A stretch of 64,000 nt of DNA from Stenogyne calaminthoides (Eukaryota; Streptophyta; Magnoliopsida; Lamiales; Lamiaceae): assembly GCA_037126765.1 (NCBI GenBank), contig JBBCBC010000001.1, forward strand, positions 19,858,622 to 19,922,621. The letters are read 5' to 3'. Of the stretch, positions 12,758 to 25,103 are shown piece by piece. The translations under genes and the position numbers were made by a program. The notes beneath the pieces were generated by a model that was given only the letters and a program-made list of their open reading frames with translations, was not told the origin of the DNA and did no database searches. Within the stretch, counting starts at the first letter, position 1; each line of letters begins with the position of its first letter.

Positions 12758-13307
12758 TGATTCACCTTTAATAGATAACGGGTTTTTTTAGAGAGTTATG
12801 GGTAAGATGATCATATATATTTGTTATTTTAGTTATGCTTTCTTTTAAAATAGACAAAATTTAGGGTGGACAAGTTTCATGCTATGAAACTGGTTTTTAA
12901 TTTATAGACATGTGAACTTGTCTAGAGTATGGTACGTATCAAGTTTAATGGGTAAGAAAAGTGTGTTGGAATGGATGAAATGAGTCAAATAGTCCAATTT
13001 CATACCATAAAACTTGTTAATGAGACACCAACTCTTTAAAATATATATAAGGGCTAGAAATTCATAAACCCATGATTAATATAATATAGTAAAGGTAAAA
13101 TTTCTATAAACACGAGTTCGCATGAACTATTTTTCTTCAAGTATAATTGTTATGCATATACATTATTACTGAGTTACTGTTATGCATATGAAGTTTTACT
13201 ATTTAAAAATCAAACATTTTTAAATATGTGATAGTGTAAGTATATCAGTGACACTTGAAAAAAAAAGTTCACAGAAGACCTACTCAGTTAATAAGATTCA
13301 TCTTACA
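12758..13307. other. Intergenic stretch, no gene seen
   Basis: AT-rich. It contains GTTTCATGCTATGAAAC, a short palindrome near 12870, and a TACCATAAAACTTG word near 13005, recalling the hairpin repeat family at 9511-9717. Confidence 0.4.
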
Positions 13308-13722
13308 TATTAAAAGTAATTATTATAATAATAATTAATTTAATATTAATTATTATTTAATAATAATATTCCACCCATGAAATGTATATACATGGAGGTG
13401 GTTATGAGATAAGTTTGAAATGTCACGGTATATGTATTATGAGATTTCATTCTTAGAAAGTAACTTTTGACTTCTGAGAAAAGAAACAGAATATTTTGGG
13501 AGAGCAGGTCTTCTGAGATTAGAAAACAGAAGAACACTTATTTTCTCCCAATACAGAAAATATACATAAGATGCAAAAAGAAATCACATGATGATTTCTT
13601 CATCACTTTCTACCATCACAACATACACAATCTAAAAGGCATTTAATATTGTGAATTAGTGGAAGCAATCCGTGATCAATTCGTGTGGTTGTGTTTCCCG
13701 GACTCTGAGGATCCAGTAGTAT
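13308..13722 (+). repeat. Left LTR (partial) of decayed copia element, family D
   Basis: Direct repeat of 26468-26879, very similar over about 400 bp from the ATAATAATTAATTTAATATT tract through CCACCCATGAAATG to GACTCTGAGGATCCAGTA. The right copy continues beyond this point and the left does not, so the left LTR seems truncated at its end. Confidence 0.7.
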
Positions 13723-13889
13723 GTATTTACTTAATGTTGTGATATTTGATAAAAGTTTACCCATTAAGATTAGATGGATCTTGATGAGAGTAATTATTTA
13801 TGTCACAAAGTTTTAATCTTGAAAAATACTCTAGGAAACATGTGTCTGAGAGACATCATGGTATTGAGGGACACACTTTTTTTATATTT

Positions 13890-15444
13890 TCAGAAATTAA
13901 ATTAGTCTTTAGTGAATGAGGAAGAACCTATAGACGATCGAGATGTTCTATCTCTTTTGCAAGAGACTAATGAAACAAAGCAATGAAAGATAATATAAAG
14001 TCATTAAGGTCAAATCAATTTTTTTTTAAAACTTATAGATCCTTTATTGGGACACATCTTAAAAATGCTCACTTAGTAGAGAAAGATTATACTCATAAAG
14101 TGGTATTTAAACTTTTTTCATCTGTTGTGAGATTTATATTGATTCGTTCACTTTTTCGCTATAGTATCAAGTATAGGTTTCGAATTACATAAAAAATAGA
14201 CGTTACTATTTTTCTCAATAGAGAATTCAAAGAAGGGGATAATGTTTGTAAATTGAAGAAGTCGACTTACAAACTTAATCAAATCCTCATGACAGTGGTA
14301 CTTGAGACTTCATTCTATGATTGTCTCATATTAACTTTGTTAGACAAAGACCATTGCGTTTATGTTTAACGGTCCAAAGATAGTTATGTAATTCTATGAT
14401 CATATGTTGATACATTTTTAGCTGGAAAGATAACAATGAGAATTTTTTGGTGAAAGCTACATAAAGATCGTTCACAGAAGTTACTTGGAAAGTCTTAGCT
14501 GACTTATGTAGTAAGACTTCTAAAACGATTCATATGAATGTATAAAAGCATGTTGATTGTTAAGTTATAAAAAGACGAGTCACTGAACTATGATGAATGT
14601 CCAAAGACTGAAAGATGAAATGTCAAATGTACCATAAGAAAATTCAATTGGATGTTTGATGTATACTAAGTTGTGTGCGCATCCAGACATTTGTTAAGTT
14701 GTTGGTTTGGTTAATTAGCAGATATTAGTTAATCCGAAAAAATGACACTAAAAGATAGTGTGTGGGATTTTGAGATATCTGAAGGGTACTGCAGATTATT
14801 ATCTCAAGGAGATAATCTAAACGTAGAGAGTATATAGACACTAACTGGAATTATGATTTAGACACATGTAAATCAAATTCTAGTTATGTCTGATTGCTTA
14901 ATAATCAAGCAATCTCGTGGTATAACATGAAATAAGTCTGTATAGCACTGACCACTATTAAAGATTAACTTGTGGCATGTGCATCTGCAGTCAAAATGAA
15001 AATTTTGATTATAAATTTTCAGAAATATTTGGAATTAGTAAGCACTCAACTGAGAGTTGTAACGATTCATTGAGAATTAAACACTCTAGTGGGTGTTGTA
15101 ACGATTCATTGATGTATATGGCATTCCAGTGGGAGTTATATTTATTCACTCTGGAATGAAATACACCAGTGGGAGTTATATCGATTCACTGTGAAATCAA
15201 ACACTCCAGTGGGAGCTATAAAGATTGATTGTGAAATCAAACACTCCAGTGGGAGTTGTTATGATTCATCGTAGTAATCAAAGCAGCTAAAGCTTACTCT
15301 AAAAGATTCCAAGTATCATGAAGAGTTTGTGTTTGTAAAGACATTACAAAGAAGAAAGAGTGATTCTTGAATAAATTTTATGTTGACTTGATATTAGCAG
15401 ATTTGTTGTCAAATCTAATTACAAAAGATGTGTAAGACATCTTA
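13890..15444 (+). pseudogene. Decayed Ty1/copia pol (RT and RNase H)
   Basis: No frame stays open, but short conserved copia words can be read on the plus strand across frames. These include the RT stretch around 14340-14480 (DHCVYV-like, then a degraded YVDD region and DRSQKLLG) and the RNase H region near 14660-14960 (a GCLMYTKLCAHPDI-like word, ILRYLKGTADYYL, YTDTNW). Many stops and frameshifts show great age. It is the internal part of the element whose LTRs are at 13308 and 26468, and it is cut at 15444 by a gypsy LTR. Confidence 0.65.
15030..15270 (+). repeat. About six tandem copies of a ~42-bp unit with CCAGTGGGAG core
   Basis: Each unit has the form ATTCATTGTGAAATCAAACA, then CTCCAGTGGGAGTTATA. 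The first copies are more diverged than the last. The GTGGGAG core resembles the purine-rich sequence (polypurine tract) that primes plus-strand synthesis before the 3' LTR of copia elements. Confidence 0.7.
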
Positions 15445-15921
15445 TGAAACCCCCCAAATTTAAAAATAACACACAAATGAGCCGAGGCGTTCCCAAAATT
15501 GGCATGATCACTTAATTAAAGAAAATATGATTAATTAGATGAGATTATTACAAGACAAATCATTGAAAATTACAAATAAGAAGACTCAGATTCTTAAAAA
15601 ACATTACTACATTCATCATAAATTACTTGCGTCCACCTCCTCGTCGTGCCTTGCCCGAGCTCCTTCATCCTCTAAAATAAAACTGTGGGGGAATGAGTGT
15701 CTAAAATACACCCAGTGAGGGAAGCATCAGTGATTGCATTGTTAAATGACGTATGTAATCAATATATAATATTCAAGTGTAGTGTGTGAACACATGCAAC
15801 ATCAGGGAGAGATATCGCACTCATCGGTCACCCAAATGCCCGCGGTCGACCTCGACCCAATGACAAAGTGGCACATCGGGAGAGAGACATCGACACTCAC
15901 CGTCACTCAAAATGTCGCGTG

Positions 15922-17752
15922 TGTTGGGATTATACCGAAAGTATGCTTTTACTTTGTATAATCAAAACCTCAATTTCGAGACTTATTTATTGAATAAATT
16001 GTTTATCATCGATGCTTTAAATATCATCGAATGTTACATATATTTATTGCATAACTGCTTCAATAAATAGTACATGTTACATTTTAGTTAATTTAGTGAT
16101 ACCGCATCACGAAGATTAAATTAATCCGCCTTGTAACCAAAAGTACACCATTCACGACCTAGATGGAAATGAACAATCCATCGGAAAGGTTGAAGTGTAA
16201 GGCTCGGGATTGACTTGTCTTGACCAAGAGATTACACTAGTGCATGACCGATGCACTTTGAATAGGACCTACAGAGGAGGACAAATTCTTCATAATCAAC
16301 AAGGAAGAATTAGACCTCGGTGGTTCGTTATTTCTAATCTTCGCTCCTTAAATAGATCACGTGTGGTTGGTAACTATTGCTTTGACTTATCACGGGTAGA
16401 GAATCAACGAGATTCAATACTTTTTTTTATCTTGGGCAATATTATTGGTCACACGCGATTGCTAAGATTTAATACTGAAAAATCGTGGTGCAAGCACGCT
16501 TGTTCGATTTTCCCCCTTGGGAGGTTCATAAGATTTATCATACCAAATCTTGCAAGTGGAACTAGTTTCCGGTATGGATAATAATGTTGAACCGTTCCTT
16601 AACTAAGGACAAAAGATATTAATTAATGGAAAGCTATTTCAGTGGCTTGAATTAATTAATGGGCTAGATGATCTTAAACACGGGAAATAATAACCGGGAG
16701 CCATATTGACTGTAATATGGGTTAAGATGGATAGTGCAATATTAATTATGTAGTGGGATTAATTAATATTTATGGGCTTGAATAATTTTGTGGCTTAATA
16801 TTGATAATTCAAGATCCATTGGAAGGTCCAATCTTAATTCTCCTAAAGGCCCCCTAAGTAGCCCAACATAAAGTCCAATAACTGAAAATGGTGTTTAAAA
16901 ATAAAATAAATCTTGTTGCATATTTTTCCTCAAAATTTCGAAAATTATGGATTAAAAGGGGAGAAAGATTTTCTTTGAATTTTGTTATGGAATGAAGATA
17001 TCTATTCTTGGAATACAAGATTATCTCATTAAATTCAAGAAATCTCCCACTTGGTTATCCATATAGTATATTTCGAAAATCTTGAAATATAAAGGGCAAG
17101 AAAGATTTTCTTGAAAAGATATTATGAAAGATATGTATTTCTTGAAATACAAGAATATCTCATAAATTCAAGTAGATCCAAATCTTGGATTCTTGTTCCC
17201 CAATATTTCGAAAATTCCATAACAAAGAGGAGTTGAGATTTTTGTGGAATATTTTAATTATGGAGAAAAGAATATATGAGATATATTCAAGATTTCTTGG
17301 AGATCAAGAAAAAGATTTTCCCATATTATTCTATCCCAAATTTTCGACCAACACCCTCTATAAATAGGGGATGAGTGTTTCATTCCCAAGTACAATTTCA
17401 TGTGCTGGAAAAATTAGTAAATCCACAAAGGTGGTGCAACAAAGTTTATTTTTCTTTTGTTAATTGTTCGCGAGCATCCTACCACCGGATTGTCGAGCAA
17501 GGATTAAGGGAATACTTGGGAAGGTTTTTCGGTGTGTTTAATCAACGAGGCCATTACCATTCCAAGAGGTATGTTTACGTAAACTCGTAGTAATTCCGCA
17601 TGCGTAGGATTTACGTGAACTGATTGTATGCATGATTTGTTGTTGAATTATTATTTGAATTAATATAGGATTAATTCATGCTAGTAATAATTATCATAAT
17701 TAAATTTATATTCAAATATTTATCCCGAATAGATCCGTGCAACTTATTCCCA
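15922..17752 (+). repeat. 5' LTR of copia family A element
   Basis: Aligns throughout with 22261-24108, with scattered substitutions and small indels. The shared CTCTATAAATAGRGGATGA block (about 17354 here, 23705 in the partner) looks like the LTR TATA box. Short ORFs in this LTR are not conserved between copies. Confidence 0.85.
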
Positions 17753-19263
17753 TTAATCGCATCGAGCCTCGATTTCGGCTCAATTTTAAATTGTAATTTA
17801 ATTCGTTTTCATTAAATTTGAAATTGGATAGTAGAATTGCTAGATCTTTTTTGCAGGTATCCAATTGTCATCGAATTTAATGTGTTTATTTATGCATGCA
17901 TATAAATTGTGGTTTTTAATTCGATTAGTTCGAATTCATTTTGCCTCGTGAGAAAATCCACGAGCAGATTAGGATTTGTTTGATTTGATCAATGTAATAG
18001 ACTAGTCTAGATCTAGGTTTATTTATTATTTGTAAATAAATTATAATCGGATCGGAAACGGAGGCGAGACGGCGAATTAAAGTAGATTCGTAACCGCACG
18101 AGAACGACGCAGATCGCGCTGAAACACGCCGCCACACGCACGCGTGCACACGCGACGCCGCTTATGACGGGCGACGCTAAAGGCGCTGATGCGGGCGACA
18201 GACGAACGCGCGGCGGATGGGCGACCACGACTACGCGCGAGGCAGCAGGCGGACGGGAAGGCGATGGCGAGCGCCAGGGGATGCGCGGGCGCGCCGAGAT
18301 CCGCCGGCGAGGGCGAGGGTCGCAAGCCGCTGATACGCCGAAGCCGCTGCCGAGGCGCAGAGCAGAGGCACGCGGGCGGGCGTGCCATGAGGCGTCTTTG
18401 AGGTCGCCAAGGCCGACTTCGACTAAGGGGCCGGCCGGATGCGGGCGTGCATCCCGGCTGCGATCTACTTGGCGTGGCGTTTCGAGACAGAGTTTTTTTT
18501 GAGAAGATCGAGTGGGAGAAATTCAAGACGGCGTTTCTTCAAAATCAAGCCAAGAAAAATCAAACCATGACAATTGGATAATATGTGCCCAATATGTTTA
18601 TTTTTCCGCTTTGCTTGGTTTATTATTGTGTTTTCTTGTGCTTTATTTAATTTGTTTAAATGTGTTTGCATGAGAGTTGCCCAATGAAAAATCTCACCAT
18701 AAAAAATTACTAAGTATGTTTAAATAATTAATTGACAATTTTATTCCGGATAATAAAATTGAATTAATTTTGACCTCCATGATTTATTTATTTGTGAATT
18801 ATTTTGGAGACATTCCCCCCTATGATTCGGCCAAAAGTTAGCTTTCACATGAATAAATTCCAAATGGATGATTGTGGATTATTACTAGTGGCGATTTATG
18901 ACCCTCCCCACGAGGCTCGCTCAAAGCGAAAATAATGATTTTGTATTTAATCATGGTTATTACTTAGGTATAAAATTGATATGCATATACTTCCTCAAGT
19001 CCCTCGCCAATTTTATATTGGTCAATGAGCCAACTATTAATCAATATTAAAGGTTTAATAACCGTTTTTTGTTTGTAACTCGTTGAATGTGTTTAAATAA
19101 TGACCCACCCCACGCTTATTTAAACTGTTTTGAGATGTTGGCTGATGCATGTTCATATTTTTTTTTTAGATTTTAATATGAAACATGTGATCGAATTTTG
19201 TGATATATTTGTGCTTATGCATATTATTATTTATTTAAGTTCATCATATCTCAACCTTTTAAT
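17753..19263 (+). other. Leader of copia family A with GC-rich island
   Basis: Untranslated region between LTR and gag. Bases about 18055-18500 are strongly GC- and CpG-rich, in sharp contrast to everything around them. Long ORFs exist here on both strands, as expected from the base composition; none resembles a known protein, so I do not call a gene. No obvious tRNA-Met primer site (TGGTATCAGA) follows the 5' LTR. Confidence 0.5.
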
Positions 19264-20167
19264 CCACTGTTCAATATACTTAAAGACAATTTGCATACTG
19301 GTGAAAACTTTGTTGATTGGAATCGAAAACTTACTATTGTCCTCACTGCACAAAGCCATATCTGGGTTCTCACTACACCTAAACCAGAAAAGCCAAAAGA
19401 TGAGTAAACTAAAACGGTTAAGAAAGAGTATGCTGACTGGGAGCGCTCCAACGAAATGGCAAAGTGTACCATCTTGGCTTCCATGTCAGATGTGTTGCAA
19501 CACCAACACCAGAACGTTGAGACCGCTGCAGACATCATGACTAGTCTTAAAGCGATGTTTCAACATCAGAACCGTGTGGCTCGTCAGATCACCATGAGGG
19601 ACTTGCTCTCTATGAAAATGGTGGAGGGAACGCCCGTAAGGGAGCACGTTCTCCAGATGATGGCTCACCTTAATAAACTTGAGGTACTTGGCGCTGAATA
19701 CGACATCGAGACCCAAATCGATTTCGTGTTCCACTCTCTGCCGAAAAGTTTTGAACAGTTCAGGCTGAACTACCAGATGAATAATCAGAAGTTCTCGACC
19801 TTTGATCCACTGGTAAGCTTTAGTCTCGGCGGAGGCGATATTGGGGCAAAAGAGCCAAGCCTTGGTGGCAAATGGACCCTCTTCTTCTTCTAGGCCAAGG
19901 GGTGGTAAGAACAAGAAAAAGGACAAGAGCCACAAGCAAGTGAACTCAAGTGTTGCCAATGGCAAAGAAAAGGTGAAGAAGGGTGGAGCAGTGAGCAAGC
20001 CAGCTAAGGGGAAGTGCTTCAATTGCGGTGAAAAAGGACATTGGAGGTCAGCCTGTTCCAAACCCAAAAGGAATGGAAAGAAATGTAATTCTCACGCACT
20101 AGTTGTTGAAACTTGCTTAATGCACAGATGCCTCCCATTTATGGGTAGTGGATACGGGATCCACTGA
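19264..20167 (+). pseudogene. Copia gag (UBN2-type) with CCHC zinc knuckle, frameshifted
   Basis: Nucleocapsid-like protein of the element. The order is an N-terminal GENFVDW word (about 19300), MAKCTILASMSDVL (19456 on), the helical UBN2 region to about 19815, then a basic linker and the zinc knuckle CFNCGEKGHWRSAC (about 20016-20057). There is an in-frame TAA near 19402, and a frame change between 19841 and 19893 where the first frame ends and the knuckle frame takes over. Confidence 0.85.
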
Positions 20168-20450
20168 TCATGTTTGTTTCACTTTACAGGGGTTCAAGCG
20201 GACCTGGCAACTTAGTGAGAGTGAGATCCTCATTACACTGGGCAATGCTACGAGAGTGGCAGCTGAAGCAGTGTGAGAAGTGCACATGTCTTTTGAAGAC
20301 AGAGTTTTAATTTTAAGAGATGTTCTTTACGTTCAAAATTTTAGAAAGAATTTAATTTAAGTTTCTAAACTTTACCTTGATGGATATTCGGTTACTTTTA
20401 ATAAAGTTGTTACCATTTCTCTTTTTGATAAATTTATCTATCATGGAACG

Positions 20451-20936
20451 TTGTCGAATAATCTCTATACAATTAACTGTGCACACCACTCACGAAATGC
20501 ATCATATAACACATCATTTGTTTCCGAGAAAAGAAAACGTTCATCAAACGTGAACGAGACACTTCTATGGCATCTAAGATTGGGACATATAAATCCTAAG
20601 AGGATCCAAAGGTTGGTGAAAGACGGTTCACTGGAGTTTCTCCAAGTTGAACCAATTCCAACCTACGAATCATGTTTGGAGGGTAAAATGACCAAGAGGG
20701 CATTCGGAGCCAAGGGGAATAGAGCCAAAGAAGTGTTAGAAATCGTTCACACAGATGTATGTGGTCCAATGTCAACCAAAGCAATAGGAGGTTATGAGTA
20801 TTTCGTCACTTTTATTGATGACTACTCAAGGTACGGTTATATTTTCCTTATGAAGCATAAATCTGAGACCTTTGAGAAATTCAAAGAATTTAAGGCTCAA
20901 GAATCAGAGAATAGCGAAAAACGTATCAAGTCATAA
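20451..20936 (+). pseudogene. Copia pre-integrase and start of integrase core
   Basis: Contains LLWHLRLGHINPKRIQRL, the gag-pre-integrase domain whose HHCC zinc ligands have partly decayed, followed by the integrase core start (HTDVCGPM with the first catalytic Asp, FIDDYSRYGYIFLM). Stops follow at 20934. A second core fragment with RSDRGGEY appears in another frame near 20957. The rest of the core and RT are not intact. Confidence 0.85.
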
Positions 20937-22054
20937 GGAAAAACGATCAAGTCTCTACGATCCGATCGTGGAGGCGAATACCCCCTCAACAAAACGAGTT
21001 TTGAACTACTTGAAATGGATAAATGGATTGCATCCCAGGTCATGCTAATCGCACTTCTAACCCTCAACAAAACGGGGTTGCGCTTTGAGACACATGAAGA
21101 AATAGAACTCTTTTGGAAATGGTTATATCTATGATGAGTTATTTGGGATACCCCGGAAACAAAAAGGGTTATGTATGGTAATAAGTTTAGATTTTTGAAA
21201 GAAGACCCCGATATCTACTTTAAATGAGCTAAGCATGGTGGCAAGATATCAAAGTAACCCGGAAAAACAAATAACATTGAAATAGGAGAGTCCCTGATTA
21301 AAAACATTATGAAGTATCCAAAAAGAACTCTGGATAGAATGTTTATTTATCGGATCATAACAGAAAAGAGGACCTGGAGCTTCAAGGCAAGACTTTAACC
21401 AGATACTAAACGGGGTCAAACCCATTGGTTGCAAGTACAAGAGAAAAAAAGAGGACCGACGGGAAGGTGGAAACCTTCAAGGCAAGACTAAAGGTTATCC
21501 CCATCGATGAGGAAATTTTTTTTGCCACACCATCCAATCTCGAATTTCCAATCTTGATGAAGAGATCTATGCAACAGATTCCGTAAAATCTACCTTTACT
21601 GACCAAACAGCATCCGTAACTTGGAACCAATGTTTTGATCATGTTAGTGTGTTTTTGATCAAACGAAGGAAAGAGCCATGACATGGAGAAGCGTCATTCG
21701 ATCAAATGCATCGAAGATTCTACCATCAAGATCACCGAGATCGCAAGAAGAAAAGGATGATGGGTAATACATAGACACCGCCTTGAAAAATCGATTCAAA
21801 GAAATATTCCAAGAAAGGCGGTTTAAGAAAATGCTCAAAAGAACTTCCTAGTGGACTTGGATGTAGTTTGAATTTGCCTAGCGAAATCACTTAATCATTT
21901 TATTGTGACAATGCTACGAGATTACAAATTCAAGGGAACCAAGAGCCCACAATGCCAACAAACACATTGAAAAAATACCATCTTATCACGAGATATCGTT
22001 AAGAGAGGAGAGATATAGAGGTGGCAAAGATAGCGTAAGAAGACAACCCAGCGA

Positions 22055-22141
22055 GATCCATTCACAAAGGGTTTGCCTCTGAATACATTCGAGAGACATG
22101 TGGAAGGAATGGGTGTCAAGACCGTTGTCAATCTGCTTTGA
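22055..22141 (+). pseudogene. C-terminal end of copia RNase H
   Basis: Reads DPFTKGLPLNTFERHVEGMG and a TGA stop at 22139-22141. This matches the usual last residues of copia polyproteins (DPFTKxLP). It lies about 120 bp before the 3' LTR, which shows that pol was internally deleted rather than cut at its end. Confidence 0.75.
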
Positions 22142-22260
22142 GTATAAGTGGGAGAAATTATTAGGTTCGTGTAGGTGACATTAGGCGTCACGTGATTAGG
22201 AACTACACGAGACATGTTGTAGTATATTTAAAAAGCGGACTTTGAGTATAAATGGGAGAT

Positions 22261-24108
22261 TGTTGGGATTATACTAGAAAGTATGCTTTTACTTTGTATA
22301 TAATCAAAACCTAATTTCTGACTTATTTAATGAAATAAATTGTTTATCAATGATGCTTTTAAATATCATCGAATGTTACATATATTTATTTGATAACTGT
22401 TCAATAAATAAGACGTGTTACATTGTAGTTAATTTAGTGATACCGCATCACGTAAGATTAAATTAACAAATCCTTGTAACCAAAAAGTACACCATTCACG
22501 ACCTAGATGGAAATAAACAATCCATCGTGAAAGGTTGAAGTGTAAGGCTCGAGATTGGCTTGTCTTAACCAAGAGATTACACTAGTGCATGATCGATGCA
22601 CCGAATAGGACCTCTGAGGAGGACAAATTCTTCGTAATCGAAACAAGGAAGAATTAGACCTCAGTGGTTCGTTATTTCTTAATCTTCGTTCCTTAAATAG
22701 GATCACGTGTGGTTGGTAACTATTGCTTTGACTTATCACGGGTAGAGAATCAACGAGATTCAATACTTTTTATCTTGGGCAATATTATTGGTCACATGGG
22801 ATTGCTAAGATTTAATACGAAAGAATCGTGTGCAAATGCACGCTTGTTCGATTTGTTCCCGGGAGGTTCATAAGATTTATCATATCAAATCTTGCAAGTG
22901 GAACTAGTTTCCGGTATGGATAATAATGTTGAATCGTTCCTTAACTAAGGACAAAGGATATTAATTAATGGAAAACTATTTCAGTGACTTGAATTAATTA
23001 ATGGGCTAGATAATCTTAAACACGGGAAATAATAACCGGGAGTCATATTGACTGTAATATGGGTTAAGATGGATAGTGCAATATTAATTATGTAGTGGGA
23101 TTAATTAATATTTATGGGCTTGAATAATATTGTGGCTCAATATTGATAATTCAAGATCCATTAGAAGGTCCAATCTTAATTCTCCTAAAGGCCCCCTAAG
23201 TAGCCCAACATAAAGTCCAATAACTGAAAAAGGTGTTTAAAAATAAAATAAATCTTGTTGCATATTTTTCCTCAAAATTTTGAAAATTATGGATTAAAAG
23301 GGGAGAAAGATTTTCTTTGAATTTTGTTATGGAATGAAGATATGTATTCTTGGAATACAAGATTATCTCATTAAATTCAAGAAATCTCCCACTTGGTTAT
23401 CCATATAGTATATTTAGAAAATCTTGAAATATAAAGGGCAAGAAAGATTTTCTTGATTTTTTTGAAAAGATATTATGAAAGATATGTATTTCTTGAAATA
23501 CAAGAATATCTCATAAATTCAAGAAGATCAAAATCTTGGATTCTTGTTCCCCAATATTTCGAAAATTCCATAACAAAGAGGAGTTGGAATTTTTGTGGAA
23601 TATTTTAATTATGGAGAAAAGAATATATGAGATATATTCAAGATTTCTTGGATATCAAGAAAAAGATTTTCCCATATTATTCTATCCCAAAATTTCGACC
23701 AACACCCTCTATAAATAGAGGATGATTGTTTCATTCCCAAGTACAATTCCATGTGCTGGAAAAATTAATAAATCCACAAAGGTGGTGCAACAAAGTTTAT
23801 TTTCATTTTGTTAATTGTTCGCGAGCATCCTATCACCGGATTGTCGAGCAAGGATTAAGGGAATACTTGGGAAGTTTTTCGGTGTGTTTAATCAACGAGG
23901 CCATTACCATTCCACAAGAGGTATGTTTACGTAAACTCGTAGTAATTCCGCATGCGTAGAATTTACGTGAACTGATTATATGCATGATTTGTTGTTGAAT
24001 TATTATTTGAATTAATATAGAATTAATTCATGCTAGTAATAATTATCAGAATTAAATTTGTATTTAAATATTTATCCCGAATAGATCCGTGCAACTTATT
24101 CCCCAACA
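22261..24108 (+). repeat. 3' LTR of copia family A element
   Basis: 1848 bp, TGTTGGGATT...CCCCAACA, preceded by a polypurine run. The same LTR family occurs on the minus strand at 28421-37558. Confidence 0.9.
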
Positions 24109-24125
24109 CCGTGTCGACCTCGACC

Positions 24126-24298
24126 CAATGTACGGGCCATTACCCGGCTTGCATACAGTACGGGTCATTACCCGGCTTGCACATTGTACAGGCCATTACC
24201 CGGCTTGCATATTGTACGGGCCATTACTCGACTTGCATATTGTACGGGCCATTACCCGACTTGCATACACACGGGCCATTACCCGGCTTGCATACAGA
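24126..24298. repeat. Six tandem copies of a ~29-bp unit
   Basis: Unit GTACGGGCCATTACCCGGCT followed by TGCATACAG, with a few substitutions and one shortened copy. It lies inside the gypsy solo LTR. Each unit contains GGGCCATTACCC, itself weakly palindromic. The periodic ORFs crossing it are a by-product of the repeat. Confidence 0.9.
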
Positions 24299-25093
24299 TT
24301 TCACATTTATCATGTAATCATGATATATACCATTCACATATCACATATTAACATAGCAACCATAACATGAAATATTTCACCCAGTGAAGAGTGGAGATTG
24401 CCCTCACCTAGAAGCTGCAATAGACGATGCAATGCAATACCCCTTAGTTTCCTCAACCTGCTTCATACCTGATAAAGCTAGTCCAAAGGGTCTCAAGCTC
24501 TGTCTCAAATCCTACAAAAGTATAACGTTCAATTCTAATCTAACTTATAATTTAATAGGTCTAATATAATTCATAAACCTTAATTCCATAACTAAATAAT
24601 ATAAACTCTAATTGCAATCTAATATCTAATAGGGGGTAATTAATATACAAAATTAACTATTTAAATATATTCAAATATCTTTAAATCTTCAATAACATAA
24701 AATGCAAATAGTAAGATAATAAACAATAGTAATAATCATAACATAGCATATAGATATATACATACATAAATATACACACCTAACTCACACTCTCTCATCA
24801 CCATCACAAAACCCACACATATCCAACATACACGCCTATACCATAACTACAATTACAGAGCACCTCAAATAAATAGCAAGAGCCAAGAGGGTCAATATAG
24901 GGTGATGTTGGAAGGGGACAGAATATGACGGTGGTTACTCATGGTAGCCGCTCGAGATACGGTGATCGACGACGGTTTCCTTAATTTCTTACTAGTATAT
25001 TTTCTTGGTTATTTGGCGGAGATCGGATTATAAAAAGAGAGAGTGATTGATCAGAACAGAGGGAAAGCCTAAAGGGTGAGGGTTCTTATTTTT

Positions 25094-25103
25094 CTTATAT
25101 AAG
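25094..25103 (-). promoter_or_regulatory. TATA-like box of the gypsy LTR
   Basis: CTTATATAAG, placed about 380 bp after the LTR start on the minus strand and followed by a CT-rich leader. This fits an LTR promoter, judged by position only. Confidence 0.35.

Larger units (their letters stand above)
15922..24108 (+). mobile_element. Ty1/copia retrotransposon, family A, decayed
   Basis: 5' LTR 15922-17752 and 3' LTR 22261-24108, both starting TGTTGGGATTATAC. The 3' LTR ends CCCCAACA; the 5' LTR has lost this terminal motif (CCCATTAAT instead). Flanks GCGTG (15917-15921) and CCGTG (24109-24113) are a near-perfect duplication. A polypurine run (AAATGGGAGAT) directly precedes the 3' LTR. The interior has a long non-coding leader, gag, a partial protease/integrase, then about 1.1 kb of scrambled sequence and only the last codons of RNase H. 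RT is missing, so it cannot move by itself. Confidence 0.85.

Noticed and set aside
16210..16581. 123-codon ORF in the family A 5' LTR
   Set aside because: The corresponding part of the 3' LTR (about 22550-22920) is frameshifted and does not keep the frame, so it is non-coding LTR sequence.
18077..18526. Overlapping long ORFs on both strands in the GC-rich island (149 and 112 codons)
   Set aside because: High GC lowers stop frequency in all frames. The translations are low-complexity Arg/Ala-rich, lack any known motif, and sit in a retrotransposon leader.
24126..24298. Possible CRISPR-like array
   Set aside because: Units are head-to-tail with no unique spacers, inside a plant LTR; it is a minisatellite.
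24030..24370. Two plus-strand ORFs with periodic GLHT-like peptides
   Set aside because: The periodicity is just translation of the 29-bp tandem repeat; both frames cross the boundary between the copia LTR and the gypsy LTR.
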